From Piscibacillus sp052246295 (GTDB lineage: Bacteria > Bacillota > Bacilli > Bacillales > Alkalibacillaceae), in assembly GCA_052246295.1 (NCBI GenBank), contig JBQQCO010000017.1: a stretch of 64,000 nucleotides of DNA. One strand, written 5' to 3'. This document shows, piece after piece, positions 1 to 8,827 of the stretch. The translations under genes were made by a program, and so were the position numbers. A model generated the notes under the pieces. That model saw nothing but the letters and a program-made list of their open reading frames with translations. It was not told the origin of the DNA and searched no databases. Positions within the stretch are counted from its first letter, which is position 1. The number at the start of each line of letters is the position of its first letter.

Positions 1-288
1 GACAAAACTGTTGTAATCTCATTAAAGCTAGCCATTAAAGGAAAGTTTAAGGATTTAGCTTCTCCTGTAATAATATACTTCCCTGATTGGCTTGATTTCC
101 AAACGAAACCAAAGCCATACATAGAAGTAGTGGAAAGTGAAAATAAATGCTTAATACATTTAAATAAACTAATTGCTAATAAAGATAATATTGATTTGGA
201 CAAGGTAATAAACTTTGATTTAATGGGAAACGCAGAGGAAGAGGATACGGACTTAATAGAAGCCCAAATTATATCCTTGGGTGTATAA
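1..288 (+). CDS. 3' end of an unrecognised protein (partial)
   Basis: An open frame enters from the left edge and runs 95 codons to a TAA at 286-288. The fragment is mixed alpha/beta in character with an acidic tail (NAEEEDTDLIEA). I do not recognise a family. It is followed by a 61-base gap and another unknown gene on the same strand, so the two may be co-transcribed. The start lies outside the window. Confidence 0.6.
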   Translation, partial: DKTVVISLKLAIKGKFKDLASPVIIYFPDWLDFQTKPKPYIEVVESENKCLIHLNKLIANKDNIDLDKVINFDLMGNAEEEDTDLIEAQIISLGV

Positions 289-349
289 GTTTTTTAACCT
301 TAGTATTCACAATTCAGGAATTAAAGTAAAAAGAAAGTGAGTGTAATAA

Positions 350-1261
350 ATGGCTCTTTCAAGGTGGACAGATAACTCAGACAATGATATGAATCAAATA
401 ATTGAAAACATGTTAAATTATCAGGAATGGCACACACCTGAAAAAGATCCACTTACCAATGAAAATCTGAATTTTTCAGTTAGCAAATCATTTGCTGAAA
501 ATAAAGAAATGATTATTAACGGCAGTACTTTGCATTACAACTATCTAAAGTATGAATATGAAAGAGTACGCCCTGGTGAAGAGGAAAACGAGCTGCGTTC
601 TTCTAGGATCTATCCTTTATCTGGATTTGTTATAATTTATACAGATGGTGTTAAAACGCAATACATTATTAATCGTTCCGGCAATGCTTTTACAAAAACT
701 ATATTAAGAAAACTAAATGATTACAGTGGTAAGCTAGAAGTAACAGAAAATCCATTTAAAATAAGTGAGGACCTATTTATTTGGATGATCTCTCAGGTTC
801 TAAACGAAGGTGATGAATCTATTGATGAAGACACAGTAATTTATTTAAAACAAATTATTGGGTTTAAAGGTGCTACTACTGATAAACTAGCAACTGTTAT
901 AGGGTCAGGAAATAGAATTATGAATTTGTTAAGTACGTTGGCTTTTTTATTTGAAAATGAAAAAGTTACTTACATTAAACCAATTGTTGAATATGAGAAT
1001 GATACAATTGAATTTTCAATGGATATAAATGGAACAATTGATATAGATTTAGAAAGCTATGTCGGCGATTTTATGATGGATCCTGAAGAAGAAAGAGAAG
1101 CGAAAGTAATTCTTAAAACGTCGTTAGAAATTCTGCCGAAAATTATAACTAACTATTATTTAGATCGGGAAAATGAGGTATGGTCAGATAGTATTAGAAA
1201 AGAGTTTTTCAAGGGAATAGGTGAAAAAATACAATACAAAATAGATGAATTAACTAGTTAG
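350..1261 (+). CDS. Hypothetical protein, 303 aa
   Basis: A soluble, acidic protein of 303 residues without signal peptide or membrane segment. The start ATG is preceded by a purine-rich AAAGAAAGTGAG stretch about 10 bases upstream. I see no motif I can name. It lies between an unknown partial gene and a broken Mrr-like nuclease, next to a recombinase fragment, so an accessory or defence-island origin is possible but is only inferred from position. A hairpin terminator follows at 1302. Confidence 0.7.
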   Translation: MALSRWTDNSDNDMNQIIENMLNYQEWHTPEKDPLTNENLNFSVSKSFAENKEMIINGSTLHYNYLKYEYERVRPGEEENELRSSRIYPLSGFVIIYTDGVKTQYIINRSGNAFTKTILRKLNDYSGKLEVTENPFKISEDLFIWMISQVLNEGDESIDEDTVIYLKQIIGFKGATTDKLATVIGSGNRIMNLLSTLAFLFENEKVTYIKPIVEYENDTIEFSMDINGTIDIDLESYVGDFMMDPEEEREAKVILKTSLEILPKIITNYYLDRENEVWSDSIRKEFFKGIGEKIQYKIDELTS

Positions 1262-1301
1262 TATTTAGGATTATATCCTATAGAAGAAACTCGTCTAAGA
1301 T

Positions 1302-1334
1302 AGCTCATTGCCATTAATGGTGATGGGCTTTTTT
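1302..1334 (+). terminator. Rho-independent terminator
   Basis: AGCTCATTGCCAT pairs with ATGGTGATGGGCT, with G-U pairs and a very short loop, and is followed by TTTTTT. It ends transcription of the unknown gene ending at 1261. Confidence 0.8.
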
Positions 1335-2369
1335 GTTTGCCTTCATTACATATGTACATCTATTACGCATAGTATCTATTCTTGCAAAAATATCATTATA
1401 TAAAGATAAAAAAGATGAATTAGATACAATATCTAGTATTTTGAGGTTGGTAATAATTCTATATATAGTTTTTTATCTTTATCGAATCATGGGGTTATTA
1501 ATGAATCAGAACTTATATAGCGAAGCCTTACAGTACGAACAACTCACACAGACGATATACCAAGCTATTTTACAGAATGAAGCGAGTAATAATAACCAGG
1601 TTGAGCATAATGTTGAAGTGATGGGTCGATCAGGTGTTAAACATCAGATTGATGTTTTATGGGCTTTAAGCAAGCCGGAATTGAACACACTGTGTTAATT
1701 GAATGTAAAAACTATACCACCAACTTAACCCTAGAAAAGGTCAGGAATTTTTTTGGAGTGCTTCACGACATTGGGAATGCTCAGGGGATTATTGTAACAA
1801 AAACTGGTTACCAAAGCGGAGCCGCAGAGTTTGCTAAATTTTATGGTATTAGTCTTAAAGTATTAAGGAGACCAAACGATGAAGATTGGGAAGGCCGAAT
1901 CAAAGATATTCATATCAATATTATTGCAAAAACTTTAGCAAGTAGTGAGGATAAGCCGTTATCAGTCCAAATGTTTTTGAGGGCAGAGAATGAAGAGCAA
2001 CGGGTTCACCTCCAAAAATTTCAAGAGTATGGACGGTTAAATGCACCATCGGGCCCTGATTTGCAATTCTTAGATAAGAATGGTCAGGTTGTTTGCGAAG
2101 AAATACGTTGGTGGCTCCCTAAACACATAGATACCTTGAATAAAGAAGATGGTGGACCTTATAGCCAGGATATAAAGCTTGAGGATAAGTATGTCCTAAT
2201 TAATGAAGGGGAACAAGGTGAAACTTTGGTAGCTGTTGACGGACTTAAAGTAACTTACTATGTTGAATCATATAGCAATGAGGTCATTAGTCATGGGGAG
2301 CAAATTGTAGAAGCAATTCTAAAGGAATTTAATACTAATGATGTCGAATATGTAAAAAGAAAACGTTAA
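1333..2369 (+). pseudogene. Mrr-like restriction endonuclease, frameshifted
   Basis: Two overlapping frames together encode one nuclease. The first frame ends in GRSGVKHQIDVLW and the second continues GFKQAGIEHTVLIECKNYT. Together they give the PD-(D/E)xK pattern of Mrr-type endonucleases: Asp in IDV, then ECK about 15 residues later. The junction is the GGG run at 1661-1663, where one more G would restore the frame. The upstream frame has a hydrophobic segment (LVIILYIVFYLYRIMGLLM) before the nuclease domain; translation might instead start at the ATG at 1501. After the domain come about 190 residues of unknown fold ending at 2369. Family assignment is good for the catalytic core. Whether the shift is real or an assembly error cannot be told from sequence alone. 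Confidence 0.75.
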
Positions 2370-2696
2370 ATTTCTGAATATCATAAATGGATTCTAATAT
2401 TTAATAACCCGTTGAGCTGTAAATGTAAACTATACCCCATTTAGTGGACTGATTAAAAAAGTCCTAACTGGGGCTTATTATGTTATTTAATTATTACAGT
2501 TATAATGAGACTTTTAGTTGATTGAGTATGTATTTCTTAAGCTGAATGCTAAGGCTGCATTTCAAACGATTCGAATGATTTTGGAAAATGAGCACCCCGC
2601 TTCTATTCCCCTCAATTGATTTGTCCTTTTCATGAAGTGAATGGTTCATACTATCACTGAAATTATCCGAATCACTATATCTTTATTCCACTCCTT
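2370..2696. other. Intergenic stretch, possible decayed mobile DNA
   Basis: No convincing gene is visible. A short open stretch around 2530-2620 on the plus strand reads like a fragment (KLNAKAAFQTIRMILENEHP) but has no start and meets stops. The segment around 2425-2480 resembles the end of a transposable element in its A/C-rich composition. It directly precedes a recombinase fragment, so it is probably mobile-element debris; this is inference. Confidence 0.3.
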
Positions 2697-3128
2697 TTGC
2701 AAAAGAGTCATATAGTTGGACATCGAATGCCAATAGATAACAAGTTGGCTCAACAAATTAAATTAATTATTTATGATAAAGATAAAAGCCAAAGCATGCC
2801 TTCAACAAGTTACCTTTTTGTAAGAAATCAAGGACCGAGGGTGGGACGACCATTTGGTCAAAGTTTTGTGCGATTAAAATTAAAAGAGTTTGTTAGACGT
2901 AATCAAATTTTGGATGAGTCTGGTCAACTTTTTAATTTGAAACCACATCAATTTCGTCATACTTATGCAGTTAAAATGTTAAATGGTGGCGCTGGTCTGG
3001 TAACGGTACAAGACTTGCTAGGGCATGCTTATCCAGATATGACTTTGAGATATGCAAAATTATTAGACCATACTAAGAGAAAAGTTTTTGATTCAGTCAT
3101 TAATCAAGGAGTATTTGAATTAGACTAA
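2697..3128 (+). pseudogene. Tyrosine recombinase, C-terminal fragment
   Basis: About 143 residues match the C-terminal half of a phage-integrase/Tn554-type tyrosine recombinase: the HxxR box in LKPHQFRHTYAVK, the LGHA box in VQDLLGHAYPD, and the nucleophile Tyr in LRYAKL. The N-terminal DNA-binding domain and the first catalytic Arg are missing. The open frame begins at a TTG with no good ribosome site. An intact member is usually more than 300 residues. It ends 13 bases before the vanZ-like gene, so it marks the right edge of the accessory segment. Confidence 0.8.
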
Positions 3129-3141
3129 AGGAGTTTGTCGG

Positions 3142-3555
3142 ATGTTAACCATTTTATCTTGGATATTTGTCGTATTATGGATGATGCTTATATTTTACTT
3201 ATCACACCAGCCTGCAAAGAGTTCACAAAAATTAAGTTCCAGTGTGACAGATGCTGTATTTGGTAGACATAAAGGGACGAAGATGAGTCAATTACATCAT
3301 TATATAAGGAAAGGCGCACACTTCTTCGTTTATTTTGTGCTTGGAGTTTTAATTATGATTGCATTATTGGTGAGTGGATGGAGTGATCTTAATGCAGTAG
3401 GTATTACTTTTGTAGTGTGTTCGATTTATGCTATGTCTGATGAATTCCATCAACGTTTTGTACCTGGAAGAGGTGCACAGGTGAGTGATGTATTGATTGA
3501 TGTCGCTGGGGCTAGTTTGGGGATTTTATTGGTGGCTTTATTTGTAGTGTTATAG
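3142..3555 (+). CDS. VanZ-like family membrane protein
   Basis: A 137-residue protein with about four membrane segments (residues 3-20, 55-75, 80-97 and 118-136). It carries the VanZ-family signatures YLSHQPAKSS near the N-terminus, HHYIRKGAHFFVYFVLG in the middle and SDEFHQRFVPGRGAQVSDVLIDVAGA towards the end. The ATG has an AAGGAG site 9 bases upstream. The cellular role of chromosomal VanZ-like proteins is not settled; the glycopeptide-resistance link applies to VanZ of Tn1546 and should not be assumed here. Confidence 0.9.
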   Translation: MLTILSWIFVVLWMMLIFYLSHQPAKSSQKLSSSVTDAVFGRHKGTKMSQLHHYIRKGAHFFVYFVLGVLIMIALLVSGWSDLNAVGITFVVCSIYAMSDEFHQRFVPGRGAQVSDVLIDVAGASLGILLVALFVVL

Positions 3556-3669
3556 ATTGAAGGCACTGGGTTGGTGTGATTTACCTGGAAATTTAGTGGA
3601 TGAAGCATGGATTCAGTTAGGCAAGTAAGGTAAAATATAGGTAATGTTTTTGTTTGGGGGAGTGGTTAG

Positions 3670-5382
3670 ATGAATTGGAGAGACCAATATAATAGATGGA
3701 ATCAGTATAAAGAACTAGACCAGGCTTTGAAGAATAGCTTAGTAGAGTTAAGTGAAAATGAACAACTTTTAGAAGAAGCCTTCTATAAACCATTAGAGTT
3801 CGGTACAGGCGGAATGCGTGGAGTGTGGGGACCTGGTACAAACAGAATGAACATTTATACTGTTCGTAAAGCGGCTAAGGGTTTGGCTTTGTATTTAGAG
3901 AAGCAGTCTGCAGGCTTTAAAGAACGCGGTGTGGTGGTTGCTTATGATTCGCGGTACATGTCGAAAGAGTTTGCGATTGAAACTGCACGCGTGTTAGGTG
4001 TGCACGATATTCCTACATATATTTTTACGTCATTAAGGCCTACACCTGAGTTATCGTTTGCGGTTCGACATTTGGGTACAGCAGCAGGGGTTATGATTAC
4101 CGCAAGTCATAATCCGCCTGAGTATAATGGTTACAAGGTCTATAATGAGACAGGGGGACAGTTGCCACCTGTTGAAGCAGATGAATTAATTAAGCACGTT
4201 AATTCGGTTGAAGATGAGCTCATGATTGGTGTTTTATCTGAACGAGAACTTGAGGATGCGGAATTATTGAAGTGGATTGATCAAGAGGTGGACAAAGCTT
4301 ATCTTCAAGAGTTAGATCAGCTTGTAGGACAAGCAGGGGATAGTGATTTAAACATTGTTTTTACCCCATTACACGGGACGTCCAATCAACTGGTGCGTGA
4401 AGGGTTGAAGCAAGCTGGTTTTGCAAACGTTCATGTAGTTGATGAACAAGCTGAACCAGACCCGGAATTTTCAACTGTCGCATCTCCTAACCCCGAAGAG
4501 CACCAAGCGTTTGAAATGGCCATAGAGAAAGGCGCTGACGTTGGGGCTGATATTTTAGTCGGAACGGACCCAGATGCCGATCGATTAGGAGTTGCTGCGA
4601 TTAATGCTGAAGGTGAGTATCAGGTATTAACCGGTAACCAGTTAGGTGCGTTGATGCTGGATTATATTTTGTCTAATAAAGAGGAAATTCCCAGGAATGC
4701 TGTTATGATCAAGACCATTGTTACGTCTGAACTAGGACGAGCCATCGCGAGTGCTTATGGAGTTGAGACGTTAGATGTGTTAACCGGCTTTAAATTCATC
4801 GGAGAGAAAATTGAAGAATTTCATCAAAGCGGCGAGCGTGAGTTTGTGTTTGGCTATGAAGAGAGCTATGGTTATCTAATCAAAGATTTTGCGAGAGATA
4901 AAGATGCCGTGCAGTCGACACTTGTTGCGGCGAAAATGGCTGATTACTATAAATCACAAGGTAAGACGCTATTTAGTGCATTAGAAGATCTGTATGAGCG
5001 GTTTGGATATTATTTAGAGGACTTACATTCGATTAAACTTGAAGGCATTAACGGTTCGAAACAAATTGATGCCATGATGAATGACTTTAGGTCAGAGCCT
5101 ATCGAGCAAGTAGGAGAGTTAACGGTTAAAGCAGTAGAAGACTACCAAACTAGCACGAGGACTTGGCTTGATACAGGTGAAACAGAAGAGATTGATTTAC
5201 CAAATTCTAATGTTGTGAAATTCATTTTAAGTGATGATTGCTGGTTCTGCTTACGCCCATCTGGTACTGAGCCAAAGATTAAGTTTTACTTTGGTGTTAA
5301 GGGTGAGACGAGGGAAGAGGCGGGAGAGCGATTGGCTGAACTGAAAAGTTCAGTATTGAAACGTGTTGAAGTTCTTGTATAA
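3670..5382 (+). CDS. pgcA: Phosphoglucomutase (alpha-D-phosphohexomutase)
   Basis: A 570-residue cytosolic enzyme that interconverts glucose 6-phosphate and glucose 1-phosphate, supplying UDP-glucose for cell-wall teichoic acid, glycolipid and capsule precursors. Ordered family motifs are visible: substrate entry GTGGMRG near residue 45, the phosphoserine loop TASHNPP at 144-150 (Ser146), the metal loop DPDADR at 300-305, the sugar-binding loop GYEESYGY near residue 395, and the phosphate-binding RPSGTEPKIKFY near the C-terminus. The length matches Bacillus PgcA. Start chosen from GGGGGAG 8 bases upstream. A strong bidirectional terminator follows. Confidence 0.95.
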   Translation: MNWRDQYNRWNQYKELDQALKNSLVELSENEQLLEEAFYKPLEFGTGGMRGVWGPGTNRMNIYTVRKAAKGLALYLEKQSAGFKERGVVVAYDSRYMSKEFAIETARVLGVHDIPTYIFTSLRPTPELSFAVRHLGTAAGVMITASHNPPEYNGYKVYNETGGQLPPVEADELIKHVNSVEDELMIGVLSERELEDAELLKWIDQEVDKAYLQELDQLVGQAGDSDLNIVFTPLHGTSNQLVREGLKQAGFANVHVVDEQAEPDPEFSTVASPNPEEHQAFEMAIEKGADVGADILVGTDPDADRLGVAAINAEGEYQVLTGNQLGALMLDYILSNKEEIPRNAVMIKTIVTSELGRAIASAYGVETLDVLTGFKFIGEKIEEFHQSGEREFVFGYEESYGYLIKDFARDKDAVQSTLVAAKMADYYKSQGKTLFSALEDLYERFGYYLEDLHSIKLEGINGSKQIDAMMNDFRSEPIEQVGELTVKAVEDYQTSTRTWLDTGETEEIDLPNSNVVKFILSDDCWFCLRPSGTEPKIKFYFGVKGETREEAGERLAELKSSVLKRVEVLV

Positions 5383-5415
5383 TCAATTCAAATTAAACGT
5401 ATTTTAATACATTAT

Positions 5416-5445
5416 AAAGACGGGGATTTCTTCCCCGTCTTAATT
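5416..5445. terminator. Bidirectional terminator between pgcA and the iron alcohol dehydrogenase
   Basis: AAGACGGGGA pairs with TCCCCGTCTT around a 6-base loop. T-rich sequence follows on the plus strand and A-rich sequence precedes it, so it can serve both convergent genes. Confidence 0.85.
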
Positions 5446-6612
5446 TTATTTCCATTCACCATAATAGGCATGTGAAAAGATTTCATAAATTTCTTTTTCT
5501 CCTAATGGCATTGGACTTCTAGCTAATAAACGTGTTTGTTTAACAGCATTTTTAGTTAGTCTTTCTAGATCTTTCTCTTCGATTGCATAATCAGATAATC
5601 GAGTTGGTAGTCCAACATCTGATACAAGATTATAAAGTTCTTGTATAACCTCATGTACGATTTGTCGATTTGTTTTATTGTTTGTTGATATAGAAAAAAC
5701 ATCTGCTAGATCTGCCATTTTATTTAAACATGATGGCCAGATATAATTATAGACATAAGGTAACAATACAGCGTTTGACTCTCCATGTGGTATTTTAAAT
5801 AATCCTCCAAGTGGATAAGCCATTCCGTGTACTCCAGCTACTCCTGCATTATAAAATGACATCCCAGCAATTAAGCTTCCTAAAGCCATCTCATCACGAG
5901 CATCGTAAGCTTTAGGGTTCCAAACTGCTTCACGTAAATTACCTAAAATTCTCTTCATTGCATCTTTTGCAAGTGCATCTGTAATAGGGGATGCATTTAC
6001 TGAGGTATACGCTTCAATCGCGTGTGTTAAAGCATCGACACCACTAGCTGCTGTTACTTTTGGTGGTAATGTATAGGTTAAAACTGGGTCTACAATAGCG
6101 TAATCAGCTAAAAGATATTTATGTGTGATGACGTCTTTTGTATCCTCTAATGAAAAGACTGCAATATCAGTAATTTCAGCACCTGTACCTGCTGTAGTTG
6201 GTATAAGAACTGAAGGAATTCCTTTTGACTTTAATTCTTTTGTTCCAGATAGATTGAGATAATCTTCAATGCTTCCTTCATTACCGGCTAGTACAGCTGA
6301 AGCTTTTGCCAAATCTAATGCACTACCACCGCCAATACCAATAACTAAATCTGGATCATGACCTTTAACGTCACTTAAAACCTCATTTCCTACATTAATA
6401 GGTGGCTCGGGCACGACGTTTGTGGAAATGGTATAACTAACGTTTTGTTCTTCTAGTAAACTTATAATAGGGTTAATGACATCTAATTCTTTTAAAATTG
6501 GATCAGTTAAGATATATACTTTTTGAATAGCTAATACTTCTGTAATAGATTTTAGTTCGTTTATAGAACCCTTTCCGTGGAAAATGTTCTGTGGAGTAAC
6601 AAATTTGCTCAT
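5446..6612 (-). CDS. Iron-containing alcohol dehydrogenase
   Basis: A 388-residue group III NAD(P)-dependent alcohol dehydrogenase, oxidising an alcohol to an aldehyde or the reverse. Visible are the nucleotide loop GIGGGSALDLAKA near residue 90, TTAGTGAE near 140, and the metal-binding region (DALTHAIEAY, HGMAYPLGG, IPHGESNAVLLP). Start chosen at the ATG following GGGAGG and 8 bases of spacing, giving MSKFVTPQ; an upstream ATG overlaps that ribosome site. It is the last gene of a LacI-controlled operon with a symporter and an aldehyde dehydrogenase. The natural arrangement is uptake, alcohol to aldehyde, aldehyde to acid. The substrate cannot be read from sequence. Confidence 0.9.
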   Translation of the reverse strand: MSKFVTPQNIFHGKGSINELKSITEVLAIQKVYILTDPILKELDVINPIISLLEEQNVSYTISTNVVPEPPINVGNEVLSDVKGHDPDLVIGIGGGSALDLAKASAVLAGNEGSIEDYLNLSGTKELKSKGIPSVLIPTTAGTGAEITDIAVFSLEDTKDVITHKYLLADYAIVDPVLTYTLPPKVTAASGVDALTHAIEAYTSVNASPITDALAKDAMKRILGNLREAVWNPKAYDARDEMALGSLIAGMSFYNAGVAGVHGMAYPLGGLFKIPHGESNAVLLPYVYNYIWPSCLNKMADLADVFSISTNNKTNRQIVHEVIQELYNLVSDVGLPTRLSDYAIEEKDLERLTKNAVKQTRLLARSPMPLGEKEIYEIFSHAYYGEWK

Positions 6613-6633
6613 TTTATAACCTCCCATAAGATG

Positions 6634-8139
6634 TTAAGATGCTGTGTGCATTTGCGCGCGGTTTTCTTCCTTTTTTGTGGTTAGAATCGTATATATATAC
6701 ATAGTGGCCATACCGATTAGTACTCCTGAACCAGCAGCGGCAAATGGATTGCTGACGTTGAAACCAATTGGTAAGTAAATGACCCAATAAGAAACCGTTC
6801 CAGCTAATAGTGAAACAATTGCTGCTGAACGTGTTGCCCGTTTCCATAGTGCACCAACAACTAGAGGTCCAGCCGTTGCGGATACGATTCCACCAATACC
6901 AATCCACATGAAAATAGATAAATATTGTGGTGGGTTCCAAGCAATTAATGCTGCAGCAAAAATTACTACGAAAGTTGAATAACGACTAAGTAGTAACTCA
7001 ATACGTTCTGCTTTTTCTTTTTGCATACTGATTTTTGGAACAATTGTTTTTCTGAATAAATCGTTAGCTAATAACTGTGTTAACGAAACAATTAACCCAT
7101 CGGATGTTGACATAATTGCTGATAATACTGTCACTGCTAAGAAAGCTGCAATCACTGGTGGGAAAATTTCAGTGAATAATACAGGAATAACAGCGTCTGC
7201 TCTAATGTCAGCTGAAGGGTCTATAACAGCAATTCCTAACATACCACCTAGACCCATGAGTGGTAGGATGGTAGCAAATATTGTACAGTACATAATAAGA
7301 CGCTTCATATCATTATTTGATTTTACAGCTAAAAACTTATTACCTAAATGTGGTAAAATAGCAAAAGGTAAGTGGGCAACAAATAATAATGCCACTAGCC
7401 AAATACTTCCGTATGTTGCATCGCCAGGAATGAATAAGTTATCAAATCCACCCGATGGATTTCGTTCATTAATTGTATTTATCATATCTCCAAAGTTTCC
7501 TGGAACTCCAACGGCAAATAAGAAACAAATGACAACCACAATTGATGTAATAACCATTAAGAAACCTTGGATTGAGTCCGTTAGAATATCTGAGTGTGAG
7601 CCACCCATAAAGACATAAATCGCTAAAACAATCCCGGTTAAGATGATTCCGACTGTATAATCTACTCCCATCATCATTTGGAACATGGTAGCTGCAGCGA
7701 CTAATTGAGAAACTACATAGAAGATTAATAGAATCGAAATGATGGTTAAGATAATTCTTAAGAAATCACTTTTGAAACGATCACCAATAAACTCTGGTAT
7801 TGTACGAGTACCAAATTGGTCACCGTATCGTTTAATTGTTTTTGCGACAAATAACATACCAATGACTGTTGCAACAGGGTATAGTAATGGGTACCATAGG
7901 CTTGGCGCACCTAAATCATAAGCTAGCCCAGGCATACCCATAAATGTAGAACCACTTGAAATCCCAGCACTTATAACTAATGCAATGACAATTGGTCCAT
8001 AACTTGATCTCGCAGTCGCGAAATCCTCCGCATTATTTGTTCGTTTCATTCCTACAAAACCCATGGCAATCATTAAACCGATAAACAGTGCCATGAATAT
8101 CCATGAGTAAATTACAACATTATTATCCAATGTTTTCAC
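6634..8139 (-). CDS. Sodium:solute symporter (SSS family)
   Basis: A 501-residue integral membrane protein with about 13 membrane segments, typical of the SSS/LeuT-fold family that imports organic solutes with sodium. The N-terminal segment NAEDFATARSSYGPIVIALVIS and the following GISSGSTFMGMPGLAY match the family's conserved first core helices. It lies 21 bases upstream of the alcohol dehydrogenase and 20 bases downstream of a 30-residue membrane peptide. The substrate is unknown; the enzymes around it suggest an alcohol or polyol, or a compound yielding one. Confidence 0.9.
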   Translation of the reverse strand: MKTLDNNVVIYSWIFMALFIGLMIAMGFVGMKRTNNAEDFATARSSYGPIVIALVISAGISSGSTFMGMPGLAYDLGAPSLWYPLLYPVATVIGMLFVAKTIKRYGDQFGTRTIPEFIGDRFKSDFLRIILTIISILLIFYVVSQLVAAATMFQMMMGVDYTVGIILTGIVLAIYVFMGGSHSDILTDSIQGFLMVITSIVVVICFLFAVGVPGNFGDMINTINERNPSGGFDNLFIPGDATYGSIWLVALLFVAHLPFAILPHLGNKFLAVKSNNDMKRLIMYCTIFATILPLMGLGGMLGIAVIDPSADIRADAVIPVLFTEIFPPVIAAFLAVTVLSAIMSTSDGLIVSLTQLLANDLFRKTIVPKISMQKEKAERIELLLSRYSTFVVIFAAALIAWNPPQYLSIFMWIGIGGIVSATAGPLVVGALWKRATRSAAIVSLLAGTVSYWVIYLPIGFNVSNPFAAAGSGVLIGMATMYIYTILTTKKEENRAQMHTAS

Positions 8140-8159
8140 TCCTCTTAATTTAAAGTAAA

Positions 8160-8252
8160 TTACTTATCTAATAGATTTGTTTTAAAAAGAACTAAAGCCA
8201 TACCGATCCAAGTTGACAGGATGACAGCAATCATAATGTATAAAAAGGTCAC
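8160..8252 (-). CDS. Small single-pass membrane protein, 30 aa
   Basis: A short frame starts at GTG 8 bases after a perfect GGAGG and ends in TAA. It encodes 30 residues: a hydrophobic helix of about 22 residues (TFLYIMIAVILSTWIGMALV) and a short polar tail ending NLLDK. It sits 20 bases upstream of the sodium:solute symporter in the same operon. Very small one-helix partners are known beside many SSS transporters, so I infer an accessory subunit. The strong ribosome site, complete hydrophobic helix and tight spacing argue against chance. Confidence 0.7.
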   Translation of the reverse strand: MTFLYIMIAVILSTWIGMALVLFKTNLLDK

Positions 8253-8338
8253 TACGCTCACCTCCAATTAATTAATTTTTATATCAATTGTAGATTTTGT
8301 TTTCTACATTGATTTCAAATATTACCATTATTCAGACA

Positions 8339-8818
8339 TTAATTTATAAAAAATTTTTCTAACTCTTTGTGCTTTTTTAAAAGATTTCTTGTATTTGTGT
8401 ATAGCTCGTGTAATATTAGTTTTTGACTGTTAGGGTCTTCATATATTGCATAAGGTACGTAAAATTCATAAGTACTTTTCATATCAATTTTTGGATTTGA
8501 CCAGACTTTCTTTTTGTGAATGTAATAGTTCCTAATAAAGGCTTTTGCAACGTCAGTACGCTCATGTTCAGAGTAATTACTATTAGGTATAATAGAATTT
8601 TTTTCTTTAGTAAGCGGTTTCAAATCTTGTGAAGGTAAATCGAAAAACGCGGTCTCTTGTCTTAAGAGATTAGTAACTATACGAACCTTTTCTTTTCGTT
8701 TTTTCGAAAAGGGAAGAGGCTTATACTCTATATCCCATTCCGTGATGGAATAGGGATAGTAGAGTAGTTGATATGTTTTTGGTAGTTCCAATTGTTGAGA
8801 AGTTGTGATTGTATACAT
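8339..8818 (-). CDS. Hypothetical protein, 159 aa
   Basis: A soluble, basic and aromatic-rich protein with no signal or membrane segment. I chose the ATG preceded by AGGTGG with 5-base spacing (MYTITTSQQLELP); a GTG nine bases further upstream lies within that site. No family is recognised. It follows the aldehyde dehydrogenase by 9 bases and precedes the symporter peptide, so it is firmly inside the catabolic operon. A role in handling the operon's substrate is likely but unidentified. Confidence 0.75.
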   Translation of the reverse strand: MYTITTSQQLELPKTYQLLYYPYSITEWDIEYKPLPFSKKRKEKVRIVTNLLRQETAFFDLPSQDLKPLTKEKNSIIPNSNYSEHERTDVAKAFIRNYYIHKKKVWSNPKIDMKSTYEFYVPYAIYEDPNSQKLILHELYTNTRNLLKKHKELEKFFIN

Positions 8819-8827
8819 TTTTACCAC

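Noticed and set aside
7172..7618. Open frame antisense to the symporter gene
   Set aside because: Shadow of the symporter's codon pattern; no start signal or homology.
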